Part shown: positions 54,092 through 63,958 of the stretch, one piece after another | How positions within the stretch are numbered: the stretch's first letter is position 1 | How the letters are laid out: each line of letters begins with the position of its first letter | DNA from: Labrenzia sp. OB1 | Lineage (GTDB): Bacteria; Pseudomonadota; Alphaproteobacteria; Rhizobiales; Stappiaceae | Direction of reading: 5' to 3' | Assembly (NCBI RefSeq): GCF_001624695.1 | Contig: NZ_JSEP01000009.1 | Span: 62,001 to 126,000, forward strand | Length of the DNA stretch: 64,000 bases | Made by a program: the position numbers and the translations under genes | The notes under the pieces: generated by a model | What the model was told of the DNA's origin: nothing | Database searches by the model: none | What the model saw: the letters and a program-made list of their open reading frames with translations, nothing else

Positions 54092-54574
54092 ATGTTGACG
54101 ATCCTGACCTATCTGCCGCCCCGATGGACCACGCGGCTGCTCCTGGGAATCGGCCGTGTCCGCAATCCCTATACGCTTGGTGTCCGGGTGATCGTCGAGG
54201 ATGCGCAGAACAGGGTCCTGCTGGTCCGGCACAGTTATGTCGCGGGCTGGTATCTGCCTGGTGGCGGTGTCGATAGAGGCGAAACCATGGAGGAAGCGGC
54301 CTGCCGGGAAATCCGGGAAGAAGCCGGCATCGCCTGTGCCGGGCGGCCGGTCCTGCTGAATGTCTATCTGAACGAGCAGGCGTCGGGCCGTGATCATGTC
54401 GGCCTGTTTCACCTTCAGGACTGGACAGAAGGCTCCGGGTTCCTGAAACCCAACGCGGAAGTGCTGGAGGCCGTTTTTTTCGCGCCGGAACAATTGCCGG
54501 AAGACATCAGCGGAGCGACTGTCCGGAGGCTGGCGGAATTTCAGGCAGGGGAGTTCCCGTCAGGCCGATGGTAG
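54092..54574 (+). CDS. NUDIX hydrolase
   Basis: This 160-residue protein has a perfect NUDIX box, G58-x5-E64-x7-R72-E73-x2-EE-x-G: GGVDRGETMEEAACREIREE AGI. It should cleave a nucleoside diphosphate-linked compound with Mg2+; the substrate is unknown. The N-terminal LTYLPPRWTTRLLLGIGRVRNPYTLGV is typical of a membrane-proximal or short basic start found in alphaproteobacterial members. It stands alone. Confidence 0.92.
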   Translation: MLTILTYLPPRWTTRLLLGIGRVRNPYTLGVRVIVEDAQNRVLLVRHSYVAGWYLPGGGVDRGETMEEAACREIREEAGIACAGRPVLLNVYLNEQASGRDHVGLFHLQDWTEGSGFLKPNAEVLEAVFFAPEQLPEDISGATVRRLAEFQAGEFPSGRW

Positions 54575-54674
54575 GTCAGGGCGCGCACCTGAGGTGTTTT
54601 CATGCGAGTTACTGCCGGAAACGCGCTGTTGTCCCCTGGCCTGCCGTGTCATCTGTCAGCTTGTGAAAAGGGCA

Positions 54675-54735
54675 GTCCCGGCCTTGAGCCGGGACCATGC
54701 CAGGAGCGTTGGAGGTCCCGGCTCAAGGCTGGGAC
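54675..54735. repeat. REP-like inverted pair of GC-rich hairpins
   Basis: Two hairpins are visible: stem GTCCCGGC / GCCGGGAC with loop CTTGA (54675-54695), and GTCCCGGC / GCTGGGAC with loop TCAAG (54715-54735). The second unit is the reverse complement of the first at 20 of 21 positions, so they form an inverted pair with a 19-base spacer, like REP/BIME elements. They lie in the gap between the NUDIX gene and the hydroquinone reductase gene. Confidence 0.75.
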
Positions 54736-54821
54736 GGCAGCGCGTTAAGGCTTATGGCCTCTGAAGACAAATCGGCCGTTCTGCATGGGCTCTCAACGGC
54801 TTTGCCTCATTTTCCGGGTCT

Positions 54822-55796
54822 TCAGGCAGCCGTTTGCAGGCGGTCCCGGTCATGCGGTCTCATGAAGTCGAGGTCCGGGCCAAGGGGAACAATGCGGTGC
54901 GGGTTGATGCTCTCGTGGGAGCCGAAGTAGTGCTGCTTGATCGTCGTCATATCCACCGTGTCGGCAACGCCCGGCACCTGGTAAAGCTCACGCAGGTAGT
55001 TTGACAAGGCGGGATAGTCCTCAATGCGGCGGATGTTGCATTTGAAATGGGTGACATAGACCGCATCGAAACGCACGAGCGTGGTGAACAGACGCCAGTC
55101 GGCTTCCGTCATGCGGTTTCCTGCCAGATAGCGCTGCCTCTTGAGCCGGTCTTCCAGAAAGTCCAGCGTTTCGAAGAGGGCTGTTACTGCTTCCTCATGG
55201 GCGGACTGGGTCGTGGCGAAGCCGGACTTGTAAACGCCGTTGTTGACGGAGTGGTAGACGCGCTCGTTGATCGTGTCGATTTCCTTGCGCAGGTCCTCGG
55301 GGTAGAGGTCCTGCTTGGAGCCCGTGAGAGCGTCGAAGGCTGTGTTGAACATGCGGATGATCTCGGAAGATTCATTACTGACGATGGTGTTCTCCCGCTT
55401 GTCCCAGAGGATCGGAACGGTCGTGCGGCCGGAATAATGCGGGTCGGCCTTCACATAGATGTGCCAGGCAAATTTCGCACCTGTGTGCGGATCGATCTCG
55501 GCGAACTCCCAGCCGTTTTCCAGCATCAGCGGCTGGACAGCCGACAGGGACACCAGATCTTCCAGTCCCTTCAGCTTTCGGAATATCATGGTTCGGTGCG
55601 CCCAGGGGCAGGCGTAGGAGACAAACAGATGATAGCGATCCGGCTCGGCTTTGAAACCGCTGGTGCCGCTGGGACCGGCGCTTCCGTCAGCCGTGATCCA
55701 GTTGCGGAAAGAGGACTCCTTTCGGACAAAGCGCCCTCCGGTTGACCTTGTATCGTACCACTGGTCCTTCCAGACGCCGTCGACCAACAAACCCAT
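54822..55796 (-). CDS. Glutathionyl-hydroquinone reductase (xi-class GST)
   Basis: This 324-residue protein has the xi-class signature SYACPWAHR with catalytic C63, and RTTVPILWDKRENTIVSNESSEIIRMFN near 118-145, the thioredoxin-like cis-Pro and glutathione-binding region. A C-terminal helical domain follows. These enzymes reduce glutathionyl-hydroquinones formed from quinones. I choose the ATG at 55796 (MGLLVDGVWKDQW), which fits the family start. Confidence 0.93.
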   Translation of the reverse strand: MGLLVDGVWKDQWYDTRSTGGRFVRKESSFRNWITADGSAGPSGTSGFKAEPDRYHLFVSYACPWAHRTMIFRKLKGLEDLVSLSAVQPLMLENGWEFAEIDPHTGAKFAWHIYVKADPHYSGRTTVPILWDKRENTIVSNESSEIIRMFNTAFDALTGSKQDLYPEDLRKEIDTINERVYHSVNNGVYKSGFATTQSAHEEAVTALFETLDFLEDRLKRQRYLAGNRMTEADWRLFTTLVRFDAVYVTHFKCNIRRIEDYPALSNYLRELYQVPGVADTVDMTTIKQHYFGSHESINPHRIVPLGPDLDFMRPHDRDRLQTAA

Positions 55797-56258
55797 TTCT
55801 CTCTCCCTGAACCCGATCCGGTTTCGTGCGCTGACAGCGGAAACCGGTCCGCCCGGTTTCAACATTTTGAAATTTCGATCGTCCTGCGACTGCCGAAACG
55901 CTGTCCTTCAATACCGCAGTACTTTGTGCGCGTACCGCGAAATTCAATCGGCTGAATGGTTTGTTCGACAACACTGAACAATCCCGACGCGCAAAAAGCG
56001 CTGGACCTGCCATACAATTGCGTGGTAACCGCTTGGCCCTCATACGAAGGAAACGCCGGGGGCATATCGAAACCCCCGCGCGATTTTACGAGACTGGGAA
56101 AAATGACCGCAGGTCTGACACTCCGACGACGAACCGGCCGACGAGACATTTCTCGTCCGCACCGTCGCGGCTGACCTGATCCCGGACTTCTTGATATGTT
56201 TCATCTGGGCCATCGGCAGGCGCGCCTTTCCTGAAGACTGCCTGCTGAGTACAGAAAA
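55797..56258. other. 462-base gap, no gene recognised
   Basis: The gap is between two divergent genes, so it should hold both promoters. Short frames here have no ribosome site or protein-like composition. I saw no RNA gene, repeat or terminator. Confidence 0.4.
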
Positions 56259-56756
56259 ATGAAACAGACCACCTGGGTTATCCGGCCCGAAGACGCATCC
56301 GATGTCACCGCAATCGACACCCTCCAGGCCGAAGCTTTCGGACCGGGCAGATTTGCACGGACCGCATTCCGTATCCGGGAAAACATGCCGCACCGCGCCG
56401 ACCTGTCCTTTGTCGCTCTGGTGGGAACGCAGGTTGCGGGTTCGATCCGCCTGACGCCGATCAGCATCGGGGAAAGCAACGCGCTTCTTCTGGGGCCGCT
56501 GACAGTTTCACCCGATTTCAAGAACCGCGGTCTAGGCAAAGCGCTGATGCGCACCGCCATGGATGCCGCCGAAGCTGCCGGCGACACGGCCGTGCTTCTT
56601 GTGGGAGACGCGCCTTATTACAGCCCGTTCGGCTTCCAGCAGGTGCCTTTCGGGCGCATCACCCTGCCGGGCCCTGTCGATCCTGCCCGCCTGCTCATCG
56701 CGCCGCTCAACGGCAGCGAGATGCCTGAGGGCGCGGTGCATGGCGGGCAGCTTTAG
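56259..56756 (+). CDS. GNAT acetyltransferase, YhbS-like
   Basis: This 165-residue protein resembles YhbS-type acetyltransferases: WVIRPEDASDVTAIDTLQAEAFGPGRFART at the start, SNALLLGPLTVSPDFKNRGLGKALMRTAMDAA near 70-100 (acetyl-CoA loop), and VLLVGDAPYYSPFGFQ near 110-127, which is characteristic of this subgroup. Substrate unknown. It is convergent with the MoxR operon. Confidence 0.9.
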   Translation: MKQTTWVIRPEDASDVTAIDTLQAEAFGPGRFARTAFRIRENMPHRADLSFVALVGTQVAGSIRLTPISIGESNALLLGPLTVSPDFKNRGLGKALMRTAMDAAEAAGDTAVLLVGDAPYYSPFGFQQVPFGRITLPGPVDPARLLIAPLNGSEMPEGAVHGGQL

Positions 56757-56804
56757 GGACCGGGCTCTGCTGTCCCGCGACCGGGGACGGCTGGAACTTC
56801 TCCT

Positions 56805-58880
56805 TTAGCGCCCTTCGCGGTACCAGGTGAGCGATAGGGCTCCAAGGAGCAGGGCGAGACCGAGAAGGCCGATCATCAGGGGATAGCGGTCAACGCCATT
56901 GAGGACACTGGCCTCCGTCGCCTTCAGCCCGATCCAGCCGTTCCCGGCGTAGCTTGCCGACTGGCGCATGGAGACGACGCGCGGCATGTCCAGTTCGCCA
57001 CCGATATCGCGCAGGCGCTGTGAAACGCCACCTGTCGCTTCGCTGATCGGGTCAAGAACTTCGGTCGTGGACAGGACATCGGTATATTCGCGCGGATTTT
57101 GCGGTCCGACGTGAATAAGCGCATTCATTTCCCCGTCCGTGACGGCAAAAAGGCCTGTTTCGCTGACCGGCAGGCTGCCATGCCACAGGCCGGGTTGCTG
57201 TTCGCTCATGGAGATGTCCCAGCGTTCGCCCGTGGGCGAGACGACGCTCACATCGCCGACAGTATCGCCGAGTGTCTGGCGCTCGATGACCAGCTCCTGG
57301 CCGAGAAGCGATACATTCAGCGCCTCTTCTTCCAGATCAGGCTCCTGCATCAGCCAATGGGCCAGGCGGCGCAGCAGCGGCACATGCGGTCCGCCGCCCT
57401 CGAAGCCGCGCGCCCACAGCCAGACGTGATCTGACAGCAGCATGGCGACGCGTCCTTCGCCCTCCCGGTTCAGCACCAGGAGCGGTGTATCGCTCGGCCC
57501 GGACATCAGTGCCTGGCCGGCGTCTAGCTCGGTATCGACTGCCCGGAACCAGCGGCTCCAGGCCGGCGGATCCTGTTCCGCTCCGGGAAGGCCGCGTGTG
57601 ACGGGATGGCGTTTTCCAGTGTCGGCCAGCGTGGCATGGAAGGGTTGTTCCAGGACGGTGCCGGTCGGCCGGGCGGGAAGGATTGGGGCAAGAGGCGTTC
57701 TGTAGAGGCTGCCGCCTTCTGCGTAATCGGGGCCACCTGCGAGCAGCACCGCGCCACCGTCGCGTACATAGCGGGCGATGTTGTCGAAGTAGAGCATCGG
57801 CAGCACGCCACGACGCACATAGCGGTCGAAGATTATCAGGTCAAACTCATCGATCTTTACGGAAAACAGCTCGCGGGTCGGGAAGGCGATCAGCGACAAC
57901 TGGTTGATGGGGGTGCCGTCCTGCTTTTCAGGCGGGCGCAGGATGGTGAAATGGACGAGGTCGACCGAGGCATCCGATTTCAGCAGATTGCGCCAGGTGC
58001 GTTCACCTGCATGGGGGGAGCCGGAAACCAGCAGCACGCGCAGGTTTTCCCGGATGCCGTCGATGGTGACCACGACCCGGTTGTTCAGCGTGGTCAGTTC
58101 ATCGTTCAGGGGCTCGGCATCGAATTCGAAGATATTGTCGCCGCCATGGGCAATCTCGACGGGAATATCGATCTTCTCACCCGTACGGGCGATGCGCTGG
58201 GTGACGACGTCGCCATCGCGCTTGACGGTGACGCGCACCTGATCGCCCGGTCCGGTGCCCTGGCCCTGGTCGACCACGGTCATGCTGACAGTTTGCTCCG
58301 ATCCCACGAGACCGAACCTGGGGGCCTTGTCGAGCACGAGACGCCGGTCGCGCTCGTCGGGCGTTCCTGTAATCAGGCCGTGCACCGGGGCGTCGAAGCC
58401 AAGGGCGCCTGCATTTTCCGGAATGTCGTGGATCTGGCCGTCGGTCACGACGATGACACCGCCGACCCGTTCGGGCGGCACATCCGCCAGCCCGTTGGAC
58501 AGCGTGTGAAAGACTTCCGTTCCGTCCCCGGATCCTGAATTACGGGCTTCCAGCACCCGGGTTTCAAAGCCCTCCAGGGCTCCGATCCGGTCCTGCAGGA
58601 GCTCGGCTGCTTCTTCTGTTGTCGACTGGCGGTCGGCAAGACGCTGGCTCTGGCTCTTGTCGACGACAAGTGCGACGACACTGGTCAGCGGTTCCCTGTC
58701 CTCGCGCTCGACGGCCGGATTGGCCAATGCCACGAGCAGCAGAGCCATGGTGCTTGCCCGCAGCACCCAGCCGCGCAGCTTCAGGAAACCTGTTACCGCT
58801 GCGACAAGGAAGGCGACGGCAATGCCGGCGTAGAGCGCCCACAGGGGCAGCAAGGGGTCGAAGGAGAGGGACCAGACCAT
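56805..58880 (-). CDS. Membrane protein with VWA-like and GATase-like segments
   Basis: This 691-residue protein ends the MoxR operon. Two membrane helices lie near residues 14-57, and one at the C-terminus (YPLMIGLLGLALLLGALSL). Between them a von Willebrand A-like part shows DKSQSQ near 75 (MIDAS-like DxSxS) and VVTDGQIHD near 147, and a glutamine amidotransferase-like stretch has GGAVLLAGGPDYAEGG near 366-381. Such proteins are found downstream of DUF4159 genes. The function is unknown; the gene order suggests a membrane component acting with MoxR. Confidence 0.8.
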   Translation of the reverse strand: MVWSLSFDPLLPLWALYAGIAVAFLVAAVTGFLKLRGWVLRASTMALLLVALANPAVEREDREPLTSVVALVVDKSQSQRLADRQSTTEEAAELLQDRIGALEGFETRVLEARNSGSGDGTEVFHTLSNGLADVPPERVGGVIVVTDGQIHDIPENAGALGFDAPVHGLITGTPDERDRRLVLDKAPRFGLVGSEQTVSMTVVDQGQGTGPGDQVRVTVKRDGDVVTQRIARTGEKIDIPVEIAHGGDNIFEFDAEPLNDELTTLNNRVVVTIDGIRENLRVLLVSGSPHAGERTWRNLLKSDASVDLVHFTILRPPEKQDGTPINQLSLIAFPTRELFSVKIDEFDLIIFDRYVRRGVLPMLYFDNIARYVRDGGAVLLAGGPDYAEGGSLYRTPLAPILPARPTGTVLEQPFHATLADTGKRHPVTRGLPGAEQDPPAWSRWFRAVDTELDAGQALMSGPSDTPLLVLNREGEGRVAMLLSDHVWLWARGFEGGGPHVPLLRRLAHWLMQEPDLEEEALNVSLLGQELVIERQTLGDTVGDVSVVSPTGERWDISMSEQQPGLWHGSLPVSETGLFAVTDGEMNALIHVGPQNPREYTDVLSTTEVLDPISEATGGVSQRLRDIGGELDMPRVVSMRQSASYAGNGWIGLKATEASVLNGVDRYPLMIGLLGLALLLGALSLTWYREGR

Positions 58881-58888
58881 CGGGGTTC

Positions 58889-61708
58889 CTATTGTCCAAG
58901 CCGTTCGAGCAGGGCAGGGATATGCACCTGATCGGCTTTGTAGTTGCCGGTCAGGCCGTACATGACGATGTTGACGCCGGACCGGAAGGCATAGTCGCGC
59001 TGCGACAGACTGTTCGGCACCGTCGGAAACATGAATTCGCCCGTTTCGGAAATCGCCCAGGCGGCAGCAAAGTCATTTCCGGTGATCAGTATGGGGGACA
59101 CTCCGTCGCCGGCGCGCACCGGCCGGTCGCCCCTTGCCGTGCTTTCCTCCAGGCTTTCCACCCACAGCGGGCTTGTCGCATAGCGGCCGGGAAATGAATC
59201 CAGCAGATAGAAGGCCTTGGTCAGCACATGATCGAGGGGAACCGGTTCCAGGGGGGGGACATCCAGATCCTCAAGAATTTCACGCAGTTTGAGCGTTGCC
59301 GGTGTTGAGGCAAATTCGTTGGCGGTCGCGTTTATATGGTCGCGCGTGTCGAACAGGATCGTGCCACCATTGCGCATGAAGGTGTCGATGCGCGCGATTG
59401 TCGTGTCGTCGGGTTTGTCCGCGGCCGGATCTATCGGCCAATAGAGCAGGGAATAGAAGGACAGTTCGTCTCTGGCGATATCAATTGCAATCGGCGAGCC
59501 AGGTTCAAGAGCGGTGCGCTCGGCAAGGAACTGGGTCAGGCCGGAAAGGCCGGCGGCGCTGGTGTCGTCAATTTCAGGATTGCCGGTCAACACATAGGCG
59601 AGCCGTGTCTGCAGGGTCGACTCCAGAGCCTGCAATTCCGCCGATGTGGACTGCGCGCGTGCGGCATCGGGCGTGATGGTCGCCAATGTCATTCCGCCGA
59701 CTGCGATGGCAAACGCCATGCTGGCAGCCCTGCCGCGCAGCCCGAGACGGCTCAGGCCGCCTGCCAGCAGGAAGACGGCGATGGCGTCAACGACCATCAA
59801 AAGGAAAGCCAGGGTGAAGAACACGGATCTGAGGTCCAGAGGATCGGAGGCGGGATAGGGGGCTTCGGTGGCGTCGCCTTCGAAGGCGGCAAGGTCAAGC
59901 GGCATAAGCGCGTCGTCGCTTTGCATCAGGTTCAGCGCGCGGAAACCGTCCTCCGTGCCATAGAGGCCCGGCGGTGTCCTGCGGCTGGCTTGCGCTTCGC
60001 GGAACGCGGCGGCGCCGACCGGCGTGACTTCAACCGGTGGCGGGCCGAAGCGGCCATAGCCGTCGAGAAGGCGCAGCGGCGGCAGAACACTCTGGGACGG
60101 TGTGCCGTCCTCGGCGGTTTCTGAAGCCGCGGCAACATTGGAGACAGCAAGAATCCGGCGCAGCATGTTCAGGAAAACGCCGGACAGGGGCAGGTTTGAC
60201 CAGGAGGAATCCGCCGTGACGTGAAAAAGCACCACACTGCCGGCTCCGATGGAAACTGCGGTCACCAGTGGTGTGCCGTCCTCCAGCATTGCCCAGGTTC
60301 GGTCGGGCAGATCGGAAGTGGGCTCCGCCAGGACCTGACGGGTTACGGCCACTTCCTCTGGCACCTTCAGTCCCGAGAAGGGCGAGCCTTCGGGGAAAAC
60401 CGCGAGATGTTGAGGCTGTTTCCAGGACAAGGAACCGCCGAGTGAGCGGTCTCCGGCTCTTAGGCGTACGGGGATCAGCTCGTCGCTGCCACCGGCGGTC
60501 CGGGGGCCGGCAAAACGAACCAGAGTGCCGCCGTTCTGTACCCATTCGCGCAGGGTTTGAACCGTCGTGTCGGGCAGGCGGCCAACATCGGCGAGAACCA
60601 GAACCGAGATGCCCTGGTCGATCAGGGCGGGCACGGCCACGGCGATGTCGCTGTCCCGGGGGCGGCGGATGTCCGAGAACGGAGCAAGTGCGCGCTCAAG
60701 GTAGTAGACCGGCGACAGAAGCGGCTGATCGAGGTCGCCGGACTGGCCGGAAATCAGCCCCACGGTCCGGCGGCGCCAGCTGTCGTCGACAAGCTGCACG
60801 GCCCCGGCCGCGGCCTGCCCGGAGATTTCCACCCGGGCGATATCGTTGCGCAACTCGCTCGGCAGGTCGAAGCTGGCCCTGGTTTCGGTGGCGCCGGCGT
60901 CAAAGCTGGCCTGAACCTCTCCGAGCACGAGCCCCTTGAGATCGAGAGCGCGCAAGGTCGCGGAGCTGAGTTGCTGGTCAGGATGGCGGACAACCGTCAG
61001 CGAAAGTGCGTCGGCGTCATTCGCCAGATCTTTCAGGCCCATGGGTGTTTCGAGACCGGTCAGAACCGTGACGGGGACCTGACCGATGGTCTGCGCGAGG
61101 TCGGTCAGAAAGCTGTCCCTGGTGCTGGTGCTGTCGGAAAGCCAGACGACGGCGCCGGGAGGCGATGAGCGGGCCGCTTCGCGCAGACCGATATTCAATT
61201 CGCTGCGTCGTGGCGGATAGGGCCGGGGTTCCAGGGCACGCAGTTTTTCCAGGGCGCTTGCAGCGGCCTCCGGGGTAAAATTCTGCGCGGGCCCCTCGGC
61301 GGTGGCGGCAAACAGAACCGGTTGACTGTCCTGTTCGGCGGCCATGAGGATCTGCTCGGCCGCGCTCACCTGCGCGTCCCAGCCCCTTGCGGAGGTCCAG
61401 CCGTTATCGACCAGCATCCAGAGCACACCTTGTCCGGTTTCGACCGGATCGGCGGAGCGCCACACAGGGCCGGCAAGGGCGATGATCAGGATGGCGGCCA
61501 GAAGCAGCCTCAGCAGCGTCAACCACCAGGGGCTGCGCTGCGGCGTTTCCTCATGCTGATCGATGCCGAGCAGCAGACGTGTGGGTGGAAAGGCAATTTC
61601 ACGCGGGCGCGGCGGGGTCATCCGCAACAGCCACCAAATGACCGGCAAAAGGGCGAGCGCCGCCAGGATCAAGGGCGCGGTGAACGTCAGGGGCAGACCG
61701 GCTAACAC
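58889..61708 (-). CDS. BatA_N / DUF4159 membrane protein
   Basis: This 939-residue protein starts with GTG and a BatA-type N-terminus: FTAPLILAALALLPVIWWLLR then PPR-REIAFPP and a second helix near 60-80. Further helices occur near 655-690. The C-terminal DUF4159 domain (about residues 720-930) has LSFYSLLYWPID, NGGTILFDTRDH and SFPGRYATSPLWVE. The family lies in MoxR-DUF58 clusters. I infer a periplasm-facing scaffold or metal-binding sensor, without proof. It follows DUF58 after only three bases. Confidence 0.9.
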   Translation of the reverse strand: MLAGLPLTFTAPLILAALALLPVIWWLLRMTPPRPREIAFPPTRLLLGIDQHEETPQRSPWWLTLLRLLLAAILIIALAGPVWRSADPVETGQGVLWMLVDNGWTSARGWDAQVSAAEQILMAAEQDSQPVLFAATAEGPAQNFTPEAAASALEKLRALEPRPYPPRRSELNIGLREAARSSPPGAVVWLSDSTSTRDSFLTDLAQTIGQVPVTVLTGLETPMGLKDLANDADALSLTVVRHPDQQLSSATLRALDLKGLVLGEVQASFDAGATETRASFDLPSELRNDIARVEISGQAAAGAVQLVDDSWRRRTVGLISGQSGDLDQPLLSPVYYLERALAPFSDIRRPRDSDIAVAVPALIDQGISVLVLADVGRLPDTTVQTLREWVQNGGTLVRFAGPRTAGGSDELIPVRLRAGDRSLGGSLSWKQPQHLAVFPEGSPFSGLKVPEEVAVTRQVLAEPTSDLPDRTWAMLEDGTPLVTAVSIGAGSVVLFHVTADSSWSNLPLSGVFLNMLRRILAVSNVAAASETAEDGTPSQSVLPPLRLLDGYGRFGPPPVEVTPVGAAAFREAQASRRTPPGLYGTEDGFRALNLMQSDDALMPLDLAAFEGDATEAPYPASDPLDLRSVFFTLAFLLMVVDAIAVFLLAGGLSRLGLRGRAASMAFAIAVGGMTLATITPDAARAQSTSAELQALESTLQTRLAYVLTGNPEIDDTSAAGLSGLTQFLAERTALEPGSPIAIDIARDELSFYSLLYWPIDPAADKPDDTTIARIDTFMRNGGTILFDTRDHINATANEFASTPATLKLREILEDLDVPPLEPVPLDHVLTKAFYLLDSFPGRYATSPLWVESLEESTARGDRPVRAGDGVSPILITGNDFAAAWAISETGEFMFPTVPNSLSQRDYAFRSGVNIVMYGLTGNYKADQVHIPALLERLGQ

Positions 61709-61711
61709 GGG

Positions 61712-62635
61712 TCAGACGCCTCCTCTCTGCATGACATCCAGCGCACCCGAAAGCGCGCTGTGCAAGACCAGCAAGGGTTCGGACGCCGGCCGGTCCGTAT
61801 GATGAAGAACATAGGTCCATCCGGCCCTGCGGGCCATGTCCCGGATTTCCGCCCTGTGGGCTTCCAGCTTTTTCCTGTAATCCTCGCGCCAGTTCTCGGC
61901 CCGTCCGGCTGTCAGGCGGATGCCTTTTTCCGGGTCGGTAAACTCGACGCGGCCATCAAAAGGAAAGGTTTCCTCTATAGGGTCGAGCACCTGGACCAGA
62001 TGACCGCGGGCGCCGGTGCCCGCCAGCCTGGCGATCCATTCGGCGATGTCCTCGATGGGATCAAGGAAGTCGGATATCAGGACCACATCCGCGAAGCGTT
62101 TCACCGCGATGGTGTCCGGCAGTGCGACAGGTCTGGAAAGATGGGTCAGGGCATCGGCGAGCCTTTCGGCCGCGCGGCGGTCGGAAAACGGCCGTGTCAG
62201 ACCCGGAAGACCGATGCGTTCACCGGTTTCCGCCAACATGTCGGCCAGCGCCAGAATGAGTACGATGGCCCGGTCGCGCTTGCTGACGCCCGCGAGACGG
62301 GACTGGAAGACCATCGACGAGGACAGATCGGCCCAGAGCCAGACCGTATGGGCGGCTTCCCATTCCCGTTCGCGGACATAGAGGCTGTCGTCCCGGGCGG
62401 AACGCCGCCAGTCGATGCGCTTGGCCGGTTCTCCCATGTTGAACGGGCGGAACTGCCAGAAGCTTTCACCGGGGCCGGCGCGGCGGCGGCCGTGCCATCC
62501 GGAGATTATGGAGCTTGCGACATGGTTGGCATCGACCAGCAGATCCGGCAGCGCGTCCGCGACTGTGCGGGCTTCGCCGATCACATTCGGCCATGTGCCC
62601 TGGTCAATGCCTGCCGTCGTGCTGCTGGGATCCAT
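61712..62635 (-). CDS. DUF58 domain protein
   Basis: This 307-residue protein has the DUF58 hallmark near residues 55-95: FWQFRPFNMGEPAKRIDWRR then SLYVREREWE. Such proteins are VWA-like partners of MoxR ATPases; the DLSSSM near residue 108 resembles a MIDAS and LISDFLDP near 190 may complete it. The gene lies 32 bases after moxR in the operon. It is probably a cytoplasmic partner that links the ATPase to membrane proteins. Confidence 0.93.
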   Translation of the reverse strand: MDPSSTTAGIDQGTWPNVIGEARTVADALPDLLVDANHVASSIISGWHGRRRAGPGESFWQFRPFNMGEPAKRIDWRRSARDDSLYVREREWEAAHTVWLWADLSSSMVFQSRLAGVSKRDRAIVLILALADMLAETGERIGLPGLTRPFSDRRAAERLADALTHLSRPVALPDTIAVKRFADVVLISDFLDPIEDIAEWIARLAGTGARGHLVQVLDPIEETFPFDGRVEFTDPEKGIRLTAGRAENWREDYRKKLEAHRAEIRDMARRAGWTYVLHHTDRPASEPLLVLHSALSGALDVMQRGGV

Positions 62636-62667
62636 TCCGTCTGGCTCCTGGGAGAGTGGGTTCGGGG

Positions 62668-63687
62668 TCAGGCGATCTTTTCTTTGACCCGGCTGATAAC
62701 ATCTCGGACCGTGTGCCCGTCCGCCCGCGCGGCGAAGGTCAGGGCCATGCGGTGCTGCAGGATCGGTTCGGCAAGTGCCAGAACGTCATCCACGGAAGGA
62801 GCCAGGCGGCCATCCACCAGCGCCCGCGCCCGCACTGTCAGCATCAGGGCCTGACTGGCGCGTGGTCCGGGTCCCCAGGCGATCAGGTTGGTCACGTCCG
62901 AGGCGGCTGCACCTTCTTCCGGGCGCGCTGAACGCACGAGCTTGAGGATCGCTTCAACGACTGATTCCCCAACCGGCATGCGGCGTACGAGCTGCTGGTA
63001 TTCGGACAGCTCCTCGGCTGTCATCGCCGTTCTGGCCTTGGCCTGGTCGGCGCCGGTGGTTTCCAGAAGGATGCGGCGTTCTGCGTCCAGATCGGGATAG
63101 TGAACGTCTATCTGCATCAGGAATCGGTCGAGCTGGGCTTCGGGCAGGGGGTAGGTGCCTTCCTGCTCCAGCGGGTTCTGGGTCGCGAGCACATGGAAAG
63201 GCCGTGGCAGGTCATGGGGATTTCCCGCCACCGTGACGTGATATTCCTGCATGGCTTGAAGCAATGCCGACTGGGTGCGCGGGCTGGCGCGGTTGATCTC
63301 ATCGGCCATCAGAAGCTGTGAGAATACGGGGCCGGGGATGAAACGGAACGAGCGGCCGCCATCCGAACTCTGCTCCATCACCTCCGCACCGAGAATGTCG
63401 GAGGGCATCAGATCCGGGGTGAACTGGATTCTGCGGGCGTCGAGCCCGAGCACGGTGCCGAGCGTTTCCACGAGCTTGGTCTTGGCGAGGCCGGGAACGC
63501 CCACCAGAAGCCCGTGGCCACCGGCGAGGATGGTGACGAGGGTCTGCTCGACCACGGTTTCCTGCCCGAAGATGATCCGTGCAATGTCTGCCCTGGCGTC
63601 CGTGATGCGATCGACCGCACGCTCGGCGTTCTCCGCGACAGCGGCGAGTTCCTGTTCGGTCGGGGTGTTGGGGGAAACAACGCTCAT
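62668..63687 (-). CDS. MoxR-family AAA+ ATPase
   Basis: This 339-residue AAA+ protein has Walker A GVPGLAKT at 63-70, Walker B LLMADEINRA near 131-140, and sensor 1 VLATQNPLEQEGTYPLPEAQLDRF-type residues near 167-190 (read in parts). MoxR proteins act as chaperone-like ATPases that help mature or insert metal-dependent or envelope proteins, with VWA partners. It is the first gene of the leftward operon, so it likely drives the system. Confidence 0.95.
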   Translation of the reverse strand: MSVVSPNTPTEQELAAVAENAERAVDRITDARADIARIIFGQETVVEQTLVTILAGGHGLLVGVPGLAKTKLVETLGTVLGLDARRIQFTPDLMPSDILGAEVMEQSSDGGRSFRFIPGPVFSQLLMADEINRASPRTQSALLQAMQEYHVTVAGNPHDLPRPFHVLATQNPLEQEGTYPLPEAQLDRFLMQIDVHYPDLDAERRILLETTGADQAKARTAMTAEELSEYQQLVRRMPVGESVVEAILKLVRSARPEEGAAASDVTNLIAWGPGPRASQALMLTVRARALVDGRLAPSVDDVLALAEPILQHRMALTFAARADGHTVRDVISRVKEKIA

Positions 63688-63958
63688 TAATCACCTTTCC
63701 CTTTTTTCATCTTCCGGCGGCCGTGCCGAATTGGAAAGCGCCCTGGTCAGGCAGCTGCGACTCGAACACTCTGACACCATATGAAAGGGTAGATAAGGCG
63801 CAAATGTGCGCCATACAGTGGAAAGATCGAAGAATCTTCCCATGCTTTGGGGAAAACTCCCGCTTTCGGTGGGGTGAAAGAGGGCAATGACAATTGCGAG
63901 AGGATCGGAACTGTTAAATTTCGCGGTGTCCTGCACCCCGACTTGCAAGGGTTTCCTG

